This document shows, piece after piece, positions 31,187-38,754 of a stretch of 40,442 nt of DNA (positions are counted from its first letter, which is position 1; every line of letters begins with the position of its first letter). The notes under the pieces are model-generated. The model had not been told where the DNA came from. It searched no databases and worked only from the letters and a program-made list of their open reading frames with translations. Made by a program: the position numbers and the translations under genes. Origin of the DNA: Cryobacterium shii (GTDB taxonomy: Bacteria > Actinomycetota > Actinomycetes > Actinomycetales > Microbacteriaceae); NCBI RefSeq assembly GCF_004402595.1, contig NZ_SOFY01000047.1:39178-79619 (forward strand), read 5' to 3'.

Positions 31187-31221
31187 CGGGCATCCTTCGG
31201 GTCTGCGATTGAGGCTGTCAG

Positions 31222-31276
31222 TGATAAGACGTGGGTTGTGCCATATTTGTCACACGTATTTGTCAAAAGTTTTTTG
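31222..31276. promoter_or_regulatory. AT-rich divergent promoter region with direct repeats
   Basis: Between the divergent small-ORF/csbD pair and the sigma factor gene lies a clearly AT-rich stretch. TATTTGTCA occurs at 31244-31252 and again at 31257-31265, 13 bp apart. Each holds TTGTCA (plus) and TGACAA (minus), near -35 consensus in both directions. The layout suggests shared control of the stress genes and the sigma factor; individual start sites cannot be assigned. Confidence 0.5.
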
Positions 31277-31305
31277 AACACGGCGGTGAAGGAGGCGGAG
31301 GGACG

Positions 31306-31884
31306 ATGACAACGACCCCGACTCGGGCGCCGCTCGCGTCTCCCCTCGAGTCCTTCCCCGACCAGACCCTGGCCGATCGCGCCGCGGACGGGGACATGCG
31401 GGCCTTCGAGGTGCTCGTGCGCCGCTACGGCCCGCTGATGCGGGTGTATGCCAGCCGGGTCCTGGGGTCGAACGACGAGATGGACGACGTCGTGCAGGAG
31501 GCCTTCATCACGGCCTGGCAGCAGCTTCCCACCCTCGAGAACGGCGCCGCCGTCAAGAGCTGGCTGATGCGGATCGTCAGTCGCAAGAGCATCGACCGGG
31601 TGCGCGCACGGCGTCGGCACGTGGACATCGACCTCACGGATGCCGCGGCTCCGGAACACGAATCCCCGCATAGACTCGTGGAAGCGGAGTCACAGACGGA
31701 AGAACTCACACGTGTTCTCGCTACACTGCCCGAAGACCAGCGACGCTGCTGGATGCTCCGGGAACTGGCAGAGTGCAGCTACGGCGAGATCGCCGAACAG
31801 CTGGAACTGCCCGTCTCGACGATTCGCGGATTATTGGCCCGAGCACGCAAAACCCTGCTTCACGAGATGGAGGAATGGCGATGA
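31306..31884 (+). CDS. ECF-type RNA polymerase sigma factor
   Basis: The 192-residue protein has region 2 (LADRAADGDMRAFEVLVRRYGPLMRVYASRVLGSNDEMDDVVQEAFITAWQQLP) and region 4 (LTRVLATLPEDQRRCWMLRELAECSYGEIAEQLELPVSTIRGLLARARKTL), with the D-D-V-V-Q-E-A-F core-binding helix and a complete helix-turn-helix. The ATG at 31306 is preceded by GGAGG/GGAGGG; the open frame extends upstream to 31231 but lacks a site there. Its stop overlaps the start of the next gene (ATGA at 31881-31884), implying a tightly coupled partner, as is usual for a cognate anti-sigma factor. Confidence 0.93.
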   Translation: MTTTPTRAPLASPLESFPDQTLADRAADGDMRAFEVLVRRYGPLMRVYASRVLGSNDEMDDVVQEAFITAWQQLPTLENGAAVKSWLMRIVSRKSIDRVRARRRHVDIDLTDAAAPEHESPHRLVEAESQTEELTRVLATLPEDQRRCWMLRELAECSYGEIAEQLELPVSTIRGLLARARKTLLHEMEEWR

Positions 31885-32537
31885 CCTCATCGAATGATCC
31901 CTCCGCAACATCCGTCGCTGATGACGACACCGCTCGCGAACTCGCGCAGTACGACGGTCACACCTTTGAACAGCTGAGCGAATATCTCGATCGGGACCGC
32001 ACGCCCGCCAACCCGAGTATCGACGGCTCCCCGGAGTGCCAGATCGCCCTGAAGGGGATGCAGCGGCTTCGGAAGGCGCACCGCGCCCTTTTGGACGAGG
32101 ACGTGCGGCGCGAAGTCGAGGGCGGTGACGGCTGGGTGTCGTCGATCCTGGCGCACATCAGCCTCGAGGCACGCGCAGGGCGCGACATCCCGATCGAGCA
32201 CCCCTCGCCGGCCGCACGCCTGGTCGTGACCGAAGGGGCCGTGCGCGGCATTCTGCGGGCCGCGGGTGACAGCCTCCCGAACATCATCGTGGGCCGGTGC
32301 GGTCTGGACGGCGACGTGACCGTGCCGGGTACACCCATCACCGTGCGTGTCGATGCCTCGATCCGAGAGGGTGAGAATATCCCGGCCACAGCAGACGCCC
32401 TGCGGCAGGCGGTCTACGCCGCCCTGCGCCAGCACACCGACCTCACCGTTGCCGCGGTCGACATCACGATCCGCGACCTCTACGCCGGAGTCGCAGCAGC
32501 CGCCGCCCCGCGAACGGAATCGAGCACCGATGAGTGA
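31881..32537 (+). CDS. Asp23/Gls24-like protein with N-terminal anti-sigma-like segment
   Basis: This 218-residue protein has two parts. Residues about 15-75 (YDGHTFEQLSEYLDRDRTPANPSIDGSPECQIALKGMQRLRKAHRAL) resemble the zinc anti-sigma fold L-S-x-Y-L-D...S-P-E-C but retain only one Cys, so metal binding is doubtful. Residues about 90-210 are Asp23-like (DIPIEHPSPAARLVVTEGAVRGILRAAGDSLPNIIVGRCGLDGDVTV, then TVRVDASIREGENIPATADALRQAVYAALRQHTDLTVAAVDITIRDLY). The start at 31881 overlaps the sigma gene by 4 bp and has GGAGG at 7-nt spacing. Its position makes it the best candidate for the anti-sigma factor, possibly linking sigma activity to envelope stress. That role is inferred. Confidence 0.82.
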   Translation: MTSSNDPSATSVADDDTARELAQYDGHTFEQLSEYLDRDRTPANPSIDGSPECQIALKGMQRLRKAHRALLDEDVRREVEGGDGWVSSILAHISLEARAGRDIPIEHPSPAARLVVTEGAVRGILRAAGDSLPNIIVGRCGLDGDVTVPGTPITVRVDASIREGENIPATADALRQAVYAALRQHTDLTVAAVDITIRDLYAGVAAAAAPRTESSTDE

Positions 32538-32859
32538 CGTCCTCCCCTCCGAGGAGCAACTCGACGACCTGATCCGGGCCGTCCCCGGCGTGGACGAGCT
32601 GTACTCGTCCGCCCCACTCGTGGCCGCCGTGATCGCCACGGCGGTTGACGCGGTGACCGGCCGATCACCCTCGGCTGGTTCCGTAGAGATCGCTCAGGGA
32701 AAGTCGGGTCTGAGCGTTTCGGTCAAGATCGGCATCGTCGAGTCATTCGCCGCCACCGACGTGTGCCGCCGCGTACACGACGCCATCGCGGAGCAGCTCG
32801 ACCGGTCCGGCACCGGGCCGGTGGACGCGATCACGGTCACGGTGGCCCGAATCGGCTGA
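32530..32859 (+). CDS. Small Asp23/Gls24-like protein
   Basis: The 109-residue product (MSDVLPSEEQLDDLIRAVPGVDELYSSAPLVAAVIATAVDAVTG, then EIAQGKSGLSVSVKIGIVESFAATDVCRRVHDAIAEQLDR) has the alternating strand-helix pattern of a single Asp23-like domain: strand pair, long helix, and terminal strand AITVTVARIG. ATG 32530 overlaps the preceding gene by 8 bp, so it belongs to the same operon. It ends 5 bp from the convergent CapA-like gene. It may pair with the larger Asp23-like protein. Confidence 0.8.
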   Translation: MSDVLPSEEQLDDLIRAVPGVDELYSSAPLVAAVIATAVDAVTGRSPSAGSVEIAQGKSGLSVSVKIGIVESFAATDVCRRVHDAIAEQLDRSGTGPVDAITVTVARIG

Positions 32860-32864
32860 CGGTC

Positions 32865-33866
32865 TCAGTCGACCTCATTCGCCCAGGCTGCCCCGTCGAA
32901 CCGGATGAGCAGGCAGCTCTCGGACTCCAGCCACTGAGCGGGCGTGCCGAGCGCGGCGTTCAGCTGCTCCAGTCGCCGGGCGATCGGCCGCGCCTCCGCG
33001 CCGGCGAGCCGGGCCTGGAAACCGACGATCCGGGTCGGATACAGCCGCAGTGCGCGCGGTACCGCGCCGCTCGTCTCGAGCACGAAAACGAAGGCCTGAT
33101 CGTTGCGTTCCACGGGGTCGACCGCGTAGTCGTCCACGAAATCGCCCGCGCTGTAGATGATCGGCCGACTGCGGTAGACCTCGACCGCCCGCACGATGTG
33201 CGGCGAATGCCCGTAGACGACTCCGGCGCCGGCATCGATCATCGCGTGCGCGAACACCCGGTGCTCGGCCGGGACCGAGCGACCCCAGTTGCCGCCCCAG
33301 TGGGCGGAGACGATCAGGAGGTCCACCCGGCCGCTGATCTGCCGCACGAGCCGGAGGAGGTCGTCGACGCGGGCATCCGGCAGGTCGACCGGAACGTAGT
33401 GCACACCCGGATGCCCCGGGCCGGCTACCCACCCCGGTTCGTTGTCCGTCACCGCGATGAACCCCACCGTGGCCTCGTCGTTTCGCCAGTAGGCCGGCCG
33501 CCGGGCCTCGTCCTCGTCGCGACCGGCGCCGGCACGCCCGATCCGATACCGGTCGAGCGTCCCGAGCATGTCTTCGAGCGCGCCCGTGCCGTAGTCGAGC
33601 ACATGGTTGTTGGCCAGGGAGACGATGTCGATGCCCGCGGCCGTCAGGCATCCGGCGTTCCGGGTAGCGGAGCGGAAGTGGAACACCTTCCCCGGCCACG
33701 GCGTGCCGTCATCCGAGAGCACGCACTCCAGGTTGCCGATCCGCAGGTCGGCGTCGGCCAGGACCGGCAGGGTGTCGCCCCACGGGAAGGCCGGGTCGGC
33801 CGACTCGGCCAGATGCTCGTTGACGAGCCGACCGAGCATCACGTCTCCGAGGAAAACGATTCTCAT
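32865..33866 (-). CDS. CapA-family (poly-gamma-glutamate synthesis/metallophosphatase-like) protein
   Basis: The 333-residue protein has the calcineurin-like motifs of the CapA family: FLGDVMLGR at the N-terminus, RIGNLECVLSDDG, SLANNHVLDYGTGALEDML, SAHWGGNW and YGHSPHIVRAVEVY. CapA proteins take part in making or anchoring poly-gamma-glutamate, but most actinobacterial members are not in capsule clusters. No capB or capC is nearby and no signal peptide is visible, so it may be a cytoplasmic phosphatase-like enzyme. ATG 33866 (MRIVFLGD) is used; a long upstream open frame reading to 35084 overlaps two plus-strand genes and is rejected. Confidence 0.88.
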   Translation of the reverse strand: MRIVFLGDVMLGRLVNEHLAESADPAFPWGDTLPVLADADLRIGNLECVLSDDGTPWPGKVFHFRSATRNAGCLTAAGIDIVSLANNHVLDYGTGALEDMLGTLDRYRIGRAGAGRDEDEARRPAYWRNDEATVGFIAVTDNEPGWVAGPGHPGVHYVPVDLPDARVDDLLRLVRQISGRVDLLIVSAHWGGNWGRSVPAEHRVFAHAMIDAGAGVVYGHSPHIVRAVEVYRSRPIIYSAGDFVDDYAVDPVERNDQAFVFVLETSGAVPRALRLYPTRIVGFQARLAGAEARPIARRLEQLNAALGTPAQWLESESCLLIRFDGAAWANEVD

Positions 33867-33962
33867 TCCGGCAGTGTAGGTCGCCCGGGGAACCCTCGCG
33901 CCCTTCCCCGCGACCTTCGGGGCGACACCGGCTCCGGTCACCCCGCCGCGTAGCCTTGACCC

Positions 33963-34790
33963 ATGCCCCTGAAACCAGCGTTGAACAAAGACACCCGCCT
34001 CTGCATCTCCCTCGCTGCCCGGCCGAGCAACCTCGGCACGCGCTTCCACAACTACCTCTACGCGGAGTTGGGCCTCGACTTCATCTACAAGGCGTTCACG
34101 ACCACGGACATCGCCACGGCCATCGGCGGGGTGCGGGCGCTGGGCATCCGTGGGTGCTCCGTGTCGATGCCGTTCAAAGAGGACGTCATCGCGCTGGTCG
34201 ACGAGATGGACGCGTCCGCGACCGCCATCCGGTCGATCAACACGATCGTGAACGACGAGGGCTGCCTGCGGGCCTCGAACACCGACTACATCGCCGCGGC
34301 CGAGCTGATTCGCGCGCGCGGTATCGACCCCGCCACGCCGTTCCTGCTCCGCGGCAGTGGCGGGATGGCCAAGGCGGTCGCGGCGGCGTTCCGCGATTCC
34401 GGCTTCGAGCAGGGCACCCTGATCGCCCGGAACGAGAGCAAGGGGCGCGCCCTCGCCGACGAGCTCGGATTTCGGTGGGTGGCCGAGCCGACCGGGCTGA
34501 CCGCCCCGCTGATCGTCAACGTGACCCCGATCGGGATGGCCGGAGGGGCGGAGTCGAATGACTCGGCCTACTCGGACGCGGCCATCGCCGCCGCGACCAC
34601 GGTGTTCGACGTCGTCGCCCTGCCGGCCGAGACTCCGCTGATCCGCGCCGCCCGGGCGGCCGGGAAGGTCGTCATCACGGGCGCAGAGCTCATCGCGCTG
34701 CAAGCTGCGGAGCAGTTCGAGCGATACACCGGGGTTCGTCCGACCCCGGAGCAGATCGTCGCGGCCTCCGAATTCTCGCGGAGCCGATAG
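33963..34790 (+). CDS. Shikimate 5-dehydrogenase-like protein, HI0607 (SDH-L) type
   Basis: The 275-residue protein follows the Haemophilus HI0607 shikimate dehydrogenase-like family: KDTRLCISLAARPSNLGTRFHNYLYAELGLDFIYKAFTTTDI at the N-terminus, GIRGCSVSMPFKE with the catalytic-type Lys72, NTDY with Asp108, the Rossmann loop GSGGMAKA (131-138), and VFDVVALPAETPLIRAA. AroE-type enzymes carry NVTxPxK instead of SVSMPFK. HI0607 has only weak shikimate activity and its physiological substrate is not settled. No aro genes are next to it. ATG 33963 fits the family start. It is divergent from the CapA-like gene. Confidence 0.88.
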   Translation: MPLKPALNKDTRLCISLAARPSNLGTRFHNYLYAELGLDFIYKAFTTTDIATAIGGVRALGIRGCSVSMPFKEDVIALVDEMDASATAIRSINTIVNDEGCLRASNTDYIAAAELIRARGIDPATPFLLRGSGGMAKAVAAAFRDSGFEQGTLIARNESKGRALADELGFRWVAEPTGLTAPLIVNVTPIGMAGGAESNDSAYSDAAIAAATTVFDVVALPAETPLIRAARAAGKVVITGAELIALQAAEQFERYTGVRPTPEQIVAASEFSRSR

Positions 34791-34866
34791 CCCGCGGCGG
34801 GGAGCGAGTGCTAGACAGTGGATAGGGCCGCATTCGGGCGGCCAGTTGTTCGATGAGGAGCATTCC

Positions 34867-35625
34867 ATGAGTATCGAATTCATCCCGAACCGCTTCCAGG
34901 GCCAGACCGCGATCGTGACCGGGGCCGGGTCCGGAATCGGGCGCGCCACGGCCATCCGTTTCGCCCGCGAGGGCGCCAGGGTCATCGCCACCGACGTGGT
35001 GGCGGACCGCCTGGACCAGTTGACCGCGGACTTCCCCGACCTCGACATCACGACCCTCGTCGGTGATGTGAGCCTGGAGGACACGGCTCAGGCCCTGGTC
35101 ACGGCCGCGGGCGGCACGGTGGACGTGCTCGCGAACGTGGCCGGCATCATGGATGCGTTCCTCCCGCTGGCCGAGATCGACGACGCCACCTGGGAGCGCG
35201 TGTTCGCGGTGAACCTCACCTCGGTCATGCGGCTCACCCGCGCGGTGCTGCCGGGCATGATCGAGGCCGAACACGGCGCGATCGTGAACGTGTCCTCGGA
35301 GGCCAGCCTGCGGGCATCCGCGTCGGGGGTCGCCTACGCCGCCTCCAAGCACGCCCTCAACGGGCTGACCAAGAGCGTCGCGGTGGTCTACGGGCCGAAG
35401 GGCATCCGGGCGAACGCCGTCGCCCCGGGCGCCGTGAAGACCAACATCGAGGCGCCGTTCAAGTCCGCCTGGGCGCAGGAGCGCCTCGGGCCGCTGATGG
35501 CGATCATCCCCACCTTCGCCGAGGCGGAGGAGCTTGCGGCCTCGATCACCTGGCTCGCGAGCAGCGACGCCAGCAACGTCAACGGCGTGATCCTGCCCGT
35601 CGACGGCGGCTGGGCCGCCATCTAG
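34867..35625 (+). CDS. Short-chain dehydrogenase/reductase
   Basis: The 252-residue SDR has TGAGSGIG (18-25) for NAD(P), a likely acidic NAD-selective residue at ATDV (Asp43), the NVAG-equivalent NVAG at 90-93, catalytic Ser143/144, Tyr157 and Lys161 (YAASK), and the C-terminal DGGWAAI. It acts on an alcohol/ketone pair that cannot be predicted. ATG 34867 follows GAGGAG; a longer in-frame start at 34846 is less likely. An 85-bp palindromic element begins 38 bp after the stop. Confidence 0.93.
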   Translation: MSIEFIPNRFQGQTAIVTGAGSGIGRATAIRFAREGARVIATDVVADRLDQLTADFPDLDITTLVGDVSLEDTAQALVTAAGGTVDVLANVAGIMDAFLPLAEIDDATWERVFAVNLTSVMRLTRAVLPGMIEAEHGAIVNVSSEASLRASASGVAYAASKHALNGLTKSVAVVYGPKGIRANAVAPGAVKTNIEAPFKSAWAQERLGPLMAIIPTFAEAEELAASITWLASSDASNVNGVILPVDGGWAAI

Positions 35626-35663
35626 CCGAGCGTTCCCGCGCCGGCCCCTGACCGGCCTCGACG

Positions 35664-35748
35664 AACCAATTCGACGGAGATTCGGCTCTAAAAAACCGGA
35701 TTCGGGCTGTTCGAGCTGGGTTCGGGCAAAATCTCCGTCGAATTGGTG
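35664..35748 (-). repeat. 85-bp palindromic element, copy 4
   Basis: Left arm 35664-35684 and right arm 35728-35748 are inverted copies with three mismatches around a 43-nt core (35685-35727); it is the most diverged copy. By core alignment its orientation matches copy 2. It begins 38 bp after the SDR stop and contains the last 20 codons and the stop (35688-35690) of the convergent GGDEF-EAL gene. Confidence 0.93.
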
Positions 35749-38615
35749 AGGGGCCGCCGCCCGGCCGCCGCCCCGGGCGCCGTCAGAGGCCGCCCGGCCA
35801 GCGGATCGAAGGTCGCGCTCGGGCGCCCCAGCAGGTAGCCCTGGGCCAGCACGCATCCGCTGGCCCGCAGAATCTCGAGCTGGTCGCGGGTCTCCACGCC
35901 CTCGGCGACCACCTCGACGCCGAGCTTCAACGCGAGCGCGAGGATTCCCTGCACGAGCGGCACGGAGGCGGCGTCAGGCAGATTCATGATGAAGCTGCGG
36001 TCGATCTTGATCTGGTCGACCGGCAGGGTGTTGAGCCAGGCGAGGGTCGAGAAACCCGTTCCGAAGTCGTCGAGTGAAATATGGATGCCCAGACGGCGCA
36101 ACTCCACTAGCCGTTCGACGATGCCGGGGAGGTCGATGAGAGCGCTGCTCTCCACAACCTCCAGAATGAGCCGCTCCGGGGCGAGGGCATGTCGGTTGAG
36201 TGCGGCTCGAACCGTCGGAACCAGTCTCCGGTCGAGCAGCGTGGCCGCGTCGAGGTTGACTGCGACGCCGTATGGCCGCACTGCCGGCCGCGGCCAGTCG
36301 GCGACCGCAGCACAGGCGGCTCCGACCACCCACAGGTCCAGTTCGGGCAGCAGGCCCATCTCCTGAGCCAGAGGCAGGAACGCAGCCGGAGCCAGAAGAC
36401 CCAGCCGGGGGTGCTCCCAGCGGATGAGGGCCTCCGCGCCGACCACGCGCTCCTCCCCCGCACGGGAGATGTCGACGACCGGCTGGAAGTGCAGCCTCAT
36501 CTGGTTCTCGTCCAGGGCACACGCCAGCTCCAGCGGCAGTGACGGGCCGGTGGCCCCCGGCTCCTCCTGGCGGCCCGCAACGGCGATCTGGTTGCGTCCG
36601 GTTCTTTTGGCCGTGTACATGGCGCCGTCGGCTTCGTCGAGCAGGTGCTCGCCGTGGCCTCCCGGTCCCGTGTGGACGGCCACGCCCACACTGGCGGAGA
36701 TACGCAGGTCCTGGCCGGCCAGGTGGAAGGGATGGTTCAGGCAATCGACTGTCCGGCGGGCCAGCTCGATGGCCGCCGCCTCGCCCTCCAGCTCGGTGAC
36801 CAGCACCGCGAACTCGTCACCGCCGAGCCGTCCGATCACGTCGCCGCCGCGCACCTCCGCGCGCAATCGCGCCGCGACCTGCCGCAGCAATTCGTCGCCG
36901 ACCTGGTGGCCCAGGCGGTCGTTGACGCGTTTGAAGTTGTCGAGGTCGCAGAACAGAACGGCCGAGGTGGACCCGTCCCGGCATTCCGACAGTGCGGTGT
37001 CGAGTCGGGCCGCGAACAGGACCCGGTTGGGCAGGCCGGTCAAGGCGTCATGCTGCGACTGGTAACGAACCGTGGCGAGCAGCCTGGCCTTCTGCATGGC
37101 CGTGGCCCCCTGGTGGCTGACACCCTCGATCCGGGCCATGGCATCGACCAGAACCGCTTCCCCGACCGCGCCGCGCCAGCTGACCGTGGCGACGCCCATC
37201 AGCACATCCCCGGCGAGGAGCGGCACCGCCACCAGGCTGTGCACACCGACCGAGCGGACCAGGTCGCCCAAGGCGGGGCTGGCCCCGTCCGCGGTGATCA
37301 GAACGAGCTCCTGCCGGGTGAGCAGTCCGATCAATTCCGGCGTCTGGTCGACCGAAATCGTCGTCTGCAGGAACTGTTCGCGCTGGGGGGTTCCGAGCCC
37401 GGTGGATGCGACCGGGCGAAGCTCACCGAGGTCGGCGTCCCAGAGCAGGACCGCCGCGGAGTCACTGCCGACGATCGTCGGCAGTGCCAACGCGACGACA
37501 TCCGCGATCCCCTCGACGCTGTCGCTGGTCGCCAGCTCGTGCGCGAGACTGAGCAGCGCGGCCGTGCGCAGCCCTCCGCGACGGGACTCCTCCAGCGCGG
37601 TGAACAGGTCGAGGGCGACCGCGGCGTGTCCGGCGTACGCCTCGAGCAGGGCCCGGTCGCCGACCATCGCGGTGTGTCCCACGGGGAACAGGGCGGCCAG
37701 GTGGCCGTGGATCCTGCGATTCGAGGCGATGTCGACGACCAGCGCGCGCTCGCCCAACTGCTCGCCGCGCAGCATCCGTTCGACCAGATCGTCGGCACGG
37801 GCCTCAGTGACCCCTCGGTGGCGCACCAGCGGGGCGCCGCCCCCGTCGGGTTCCACGATGAGCAGGTAGCCCGGCGCGAGCACGGCTGAGCCGGCGCGGT
37901 CGACGATCCGGGCAAGCATCTCGTCGAGGTCGTCGCTGCTGACGAGGTCCGCGGCGGCCAGCTGCACCTCCCTGACCTTGTCGCGCAGGACGGTGAGAGA
38001 CGCGTCGACGAACCGGTTCCTGGCACGCCGGGACCACCAGTGTTCCCGCATTGACCAGGTCAGCTCGTATTCGCACTCCGGGTAACCGTCCGACTGGCAC
38101 CGAGGGTGACTGACCCGAGCGGGTGCGAGACCGAAGATGGCGGGAACGGACGAGAACAGTCCCTGAGCATATTGGCAGTCCAGTCTGGAGGGCCGATAGC
38201 CCTCGTGGAGCCGGTAACCCACCGTCGCCGTGGTCTTGGCGACCTTGATGGCATCCATCGTGGACGTGGTGGTGAACTTCGGCACCATTCGCGGCATCTG
38301 GCGATAGATGGCGCCCGGCGAGGCGAACACGCTCAGCAACTGCACGAGCACGGGCTGAATGTCGCCGATCACCGACCCGGCGCCCACCGTGAACATCGTG
38401 TTCGGATCGTCGAGCACGGCCGTCGCCGCCTCGAACAGGCGGATGCGGGTGTCGTAGCCGACCCACGTGGACGGGTTCTCAAGAAGGGCCGCATCCTGAT
38501 GCACGCCCGCCCGCGCGAGCACTTCAGCGACGGCTTCCTCCCCGCCGAGCCGGCGCACGTGGCGCAGGAGCAGGCTGATCGTCGTGCTCGCGGTCTCCCG
38601 CGATTCGCCATCCAT
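35688..38615 (-). CDS. V4R-like/GAF/GGDEF/EAL cyclic di-GMP signalling protein
   Basis: This 975-residue cytoplasmic protein has four or five modules. Residues 1-200 form a heme-NO-binding/V4R-like sensor, ending in the Cys-rich HPRCQSDGYPECEYELTWS. Two GAF-like domains follow (about 225-360 and 370-520). The GGDEF domain has GGDEF at 598-602 and the inhibitory-site motif RGGD five residues upstream, so it should make c-di-GMP with feedback. The EAL domain has EAL at 728-730, DDFGTGFSTLAWL, VAEGVET and QGYLLGRP, so phosphodiesterase activity also seems intact. ATG 38615 (MDGESRE) lies behind GGAGG; GTG 38630 would add five residues. The final residues (TNSTEILPEPSSNSPNPVF) come from an 85-bp palindromic element. 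Confidence 0.9.
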   Translation of the reverse strand: MDGESRETASTTISLLLRHVRRLGGEEAVAEVLARAGVHQDAALLENPSTWVGYDTRIRLFEAATAVLDDPNTMFTVGAGSVIGDIQPVLVQLLSVFASPGAIYRQMPRMVPKFTTTSTMDAIKVAKTTATVGYRLHEGYRPSRLDCQYAQGLFSSVPAIFGLAPARVSHPRCQSDGYPECEYELTWSMREHWWSRRARNRFVDASLTVLRDKVREVQLAAADLVSSDDLDEMLARIVDRAGSAVLAPGYLLIVEPDGGGAPLVRHRGVTEARADDLVERMLRGEQLGERALVVDIASNRRIHGHLAALFPVGHTAMVGDRALLEAYAGHAAVALDLFTALEESRRGGLRTAALLSLAHELATSDSVEGIADVVALALPTIVGSDSAAVLLWDADLGELRPVASTGLGTPQREQFLQTTISVDQTPELIGLLTRQELVLITADGASPALGDLVRSVGVHSLVAVPLLAGDVLMGVATVSWRGAVGEAVLVDAMARIEGVSHQGATAMQKARLLATVRYQSQHDALTGLPNRVLFAARLDTALSECRDGSTSAVLFCDLDNFKRVNDRLGHQVGDELLRQVAARLRAEVRGGDVIGRLGGDEFAVLVTELEGEAAAIELARRTVDCLNHPFHLAGQDLRISASVGVAVHTGPGGHGEHLLDEADGAMYTAKRTGRNQIAVAGRQEEPGATGPSLPLELACALDENQMRLHFQPVVDISRAGEERVVGAEALIRWEHPRLGLLAPAAFLPLAQEMGLLPELDLWVVGAACAAVADWPRPAVRPYGVAVNLDAATLLDRRLVPTVRAALNRHALAPERLILEVVESSALIDLPGIVERLVELRRLGIHISLDDFGTGFSTLAWLNTLPVDQIKIDRSFIMNLPDAASVPLVQGILALALKLGVEVVAEGVETRDQLEILRASGCVLAQGYLLGRPSATFDPLAGRPLTAPGAAAGRRPLTNSTEILPEPSSNSPNPVF

Positions 38616-38678
38616 AGTCCTCCACCCCACCAGTTCATTATCGACGGGATTTCGCGCGGGGTCGGCCGCGACGCCACG

Positions 38679-38719
38679 AAAAATCGCCGTTCACCGCACT
38701 CGCGTGGTGAACGGCGATT
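38679..38719 (-). terminator. Intrinsic terminator of the aldehyde dehydrogenase gene
   Basis: A perfect 14-bp stem (AATCGCCGTTCACC at 38682-38695 with GGTGAACGGCGATT at 38706-38719) encloses a 10-nt loop. On the minus strand the stem is followed by a T-run (plus-strand A's 38679-38683). It lies 35 bp after the dehydrogenase stop (38755) and 64 bp upstream of the GGDEF-EAL start, separating the two transcription units. Confidence 0.93.
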
Positions 38720-38754
38720 CTAGGCCGTGGCGGCTGGTCAGCCGTCGGGCTTGG

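Noticed and set aside
32865-35084. Very long minus-strand open frame extending the CapA-like gene to 739 residues
   Set aside because: The upstream part overlaps the well-supported shikimate dehydrogenase-like and SDR genes on the other strand; high GC keeps the antisense frame open. The family start is MRIVFLGD at 33866.
2714-35748. The four 85-bp palindromes as a CRISPR-like or tRNA-type array
   Set aside because: Copies are kilobases apart, palindromic and without spacers, cas genes or cloverleaf features.
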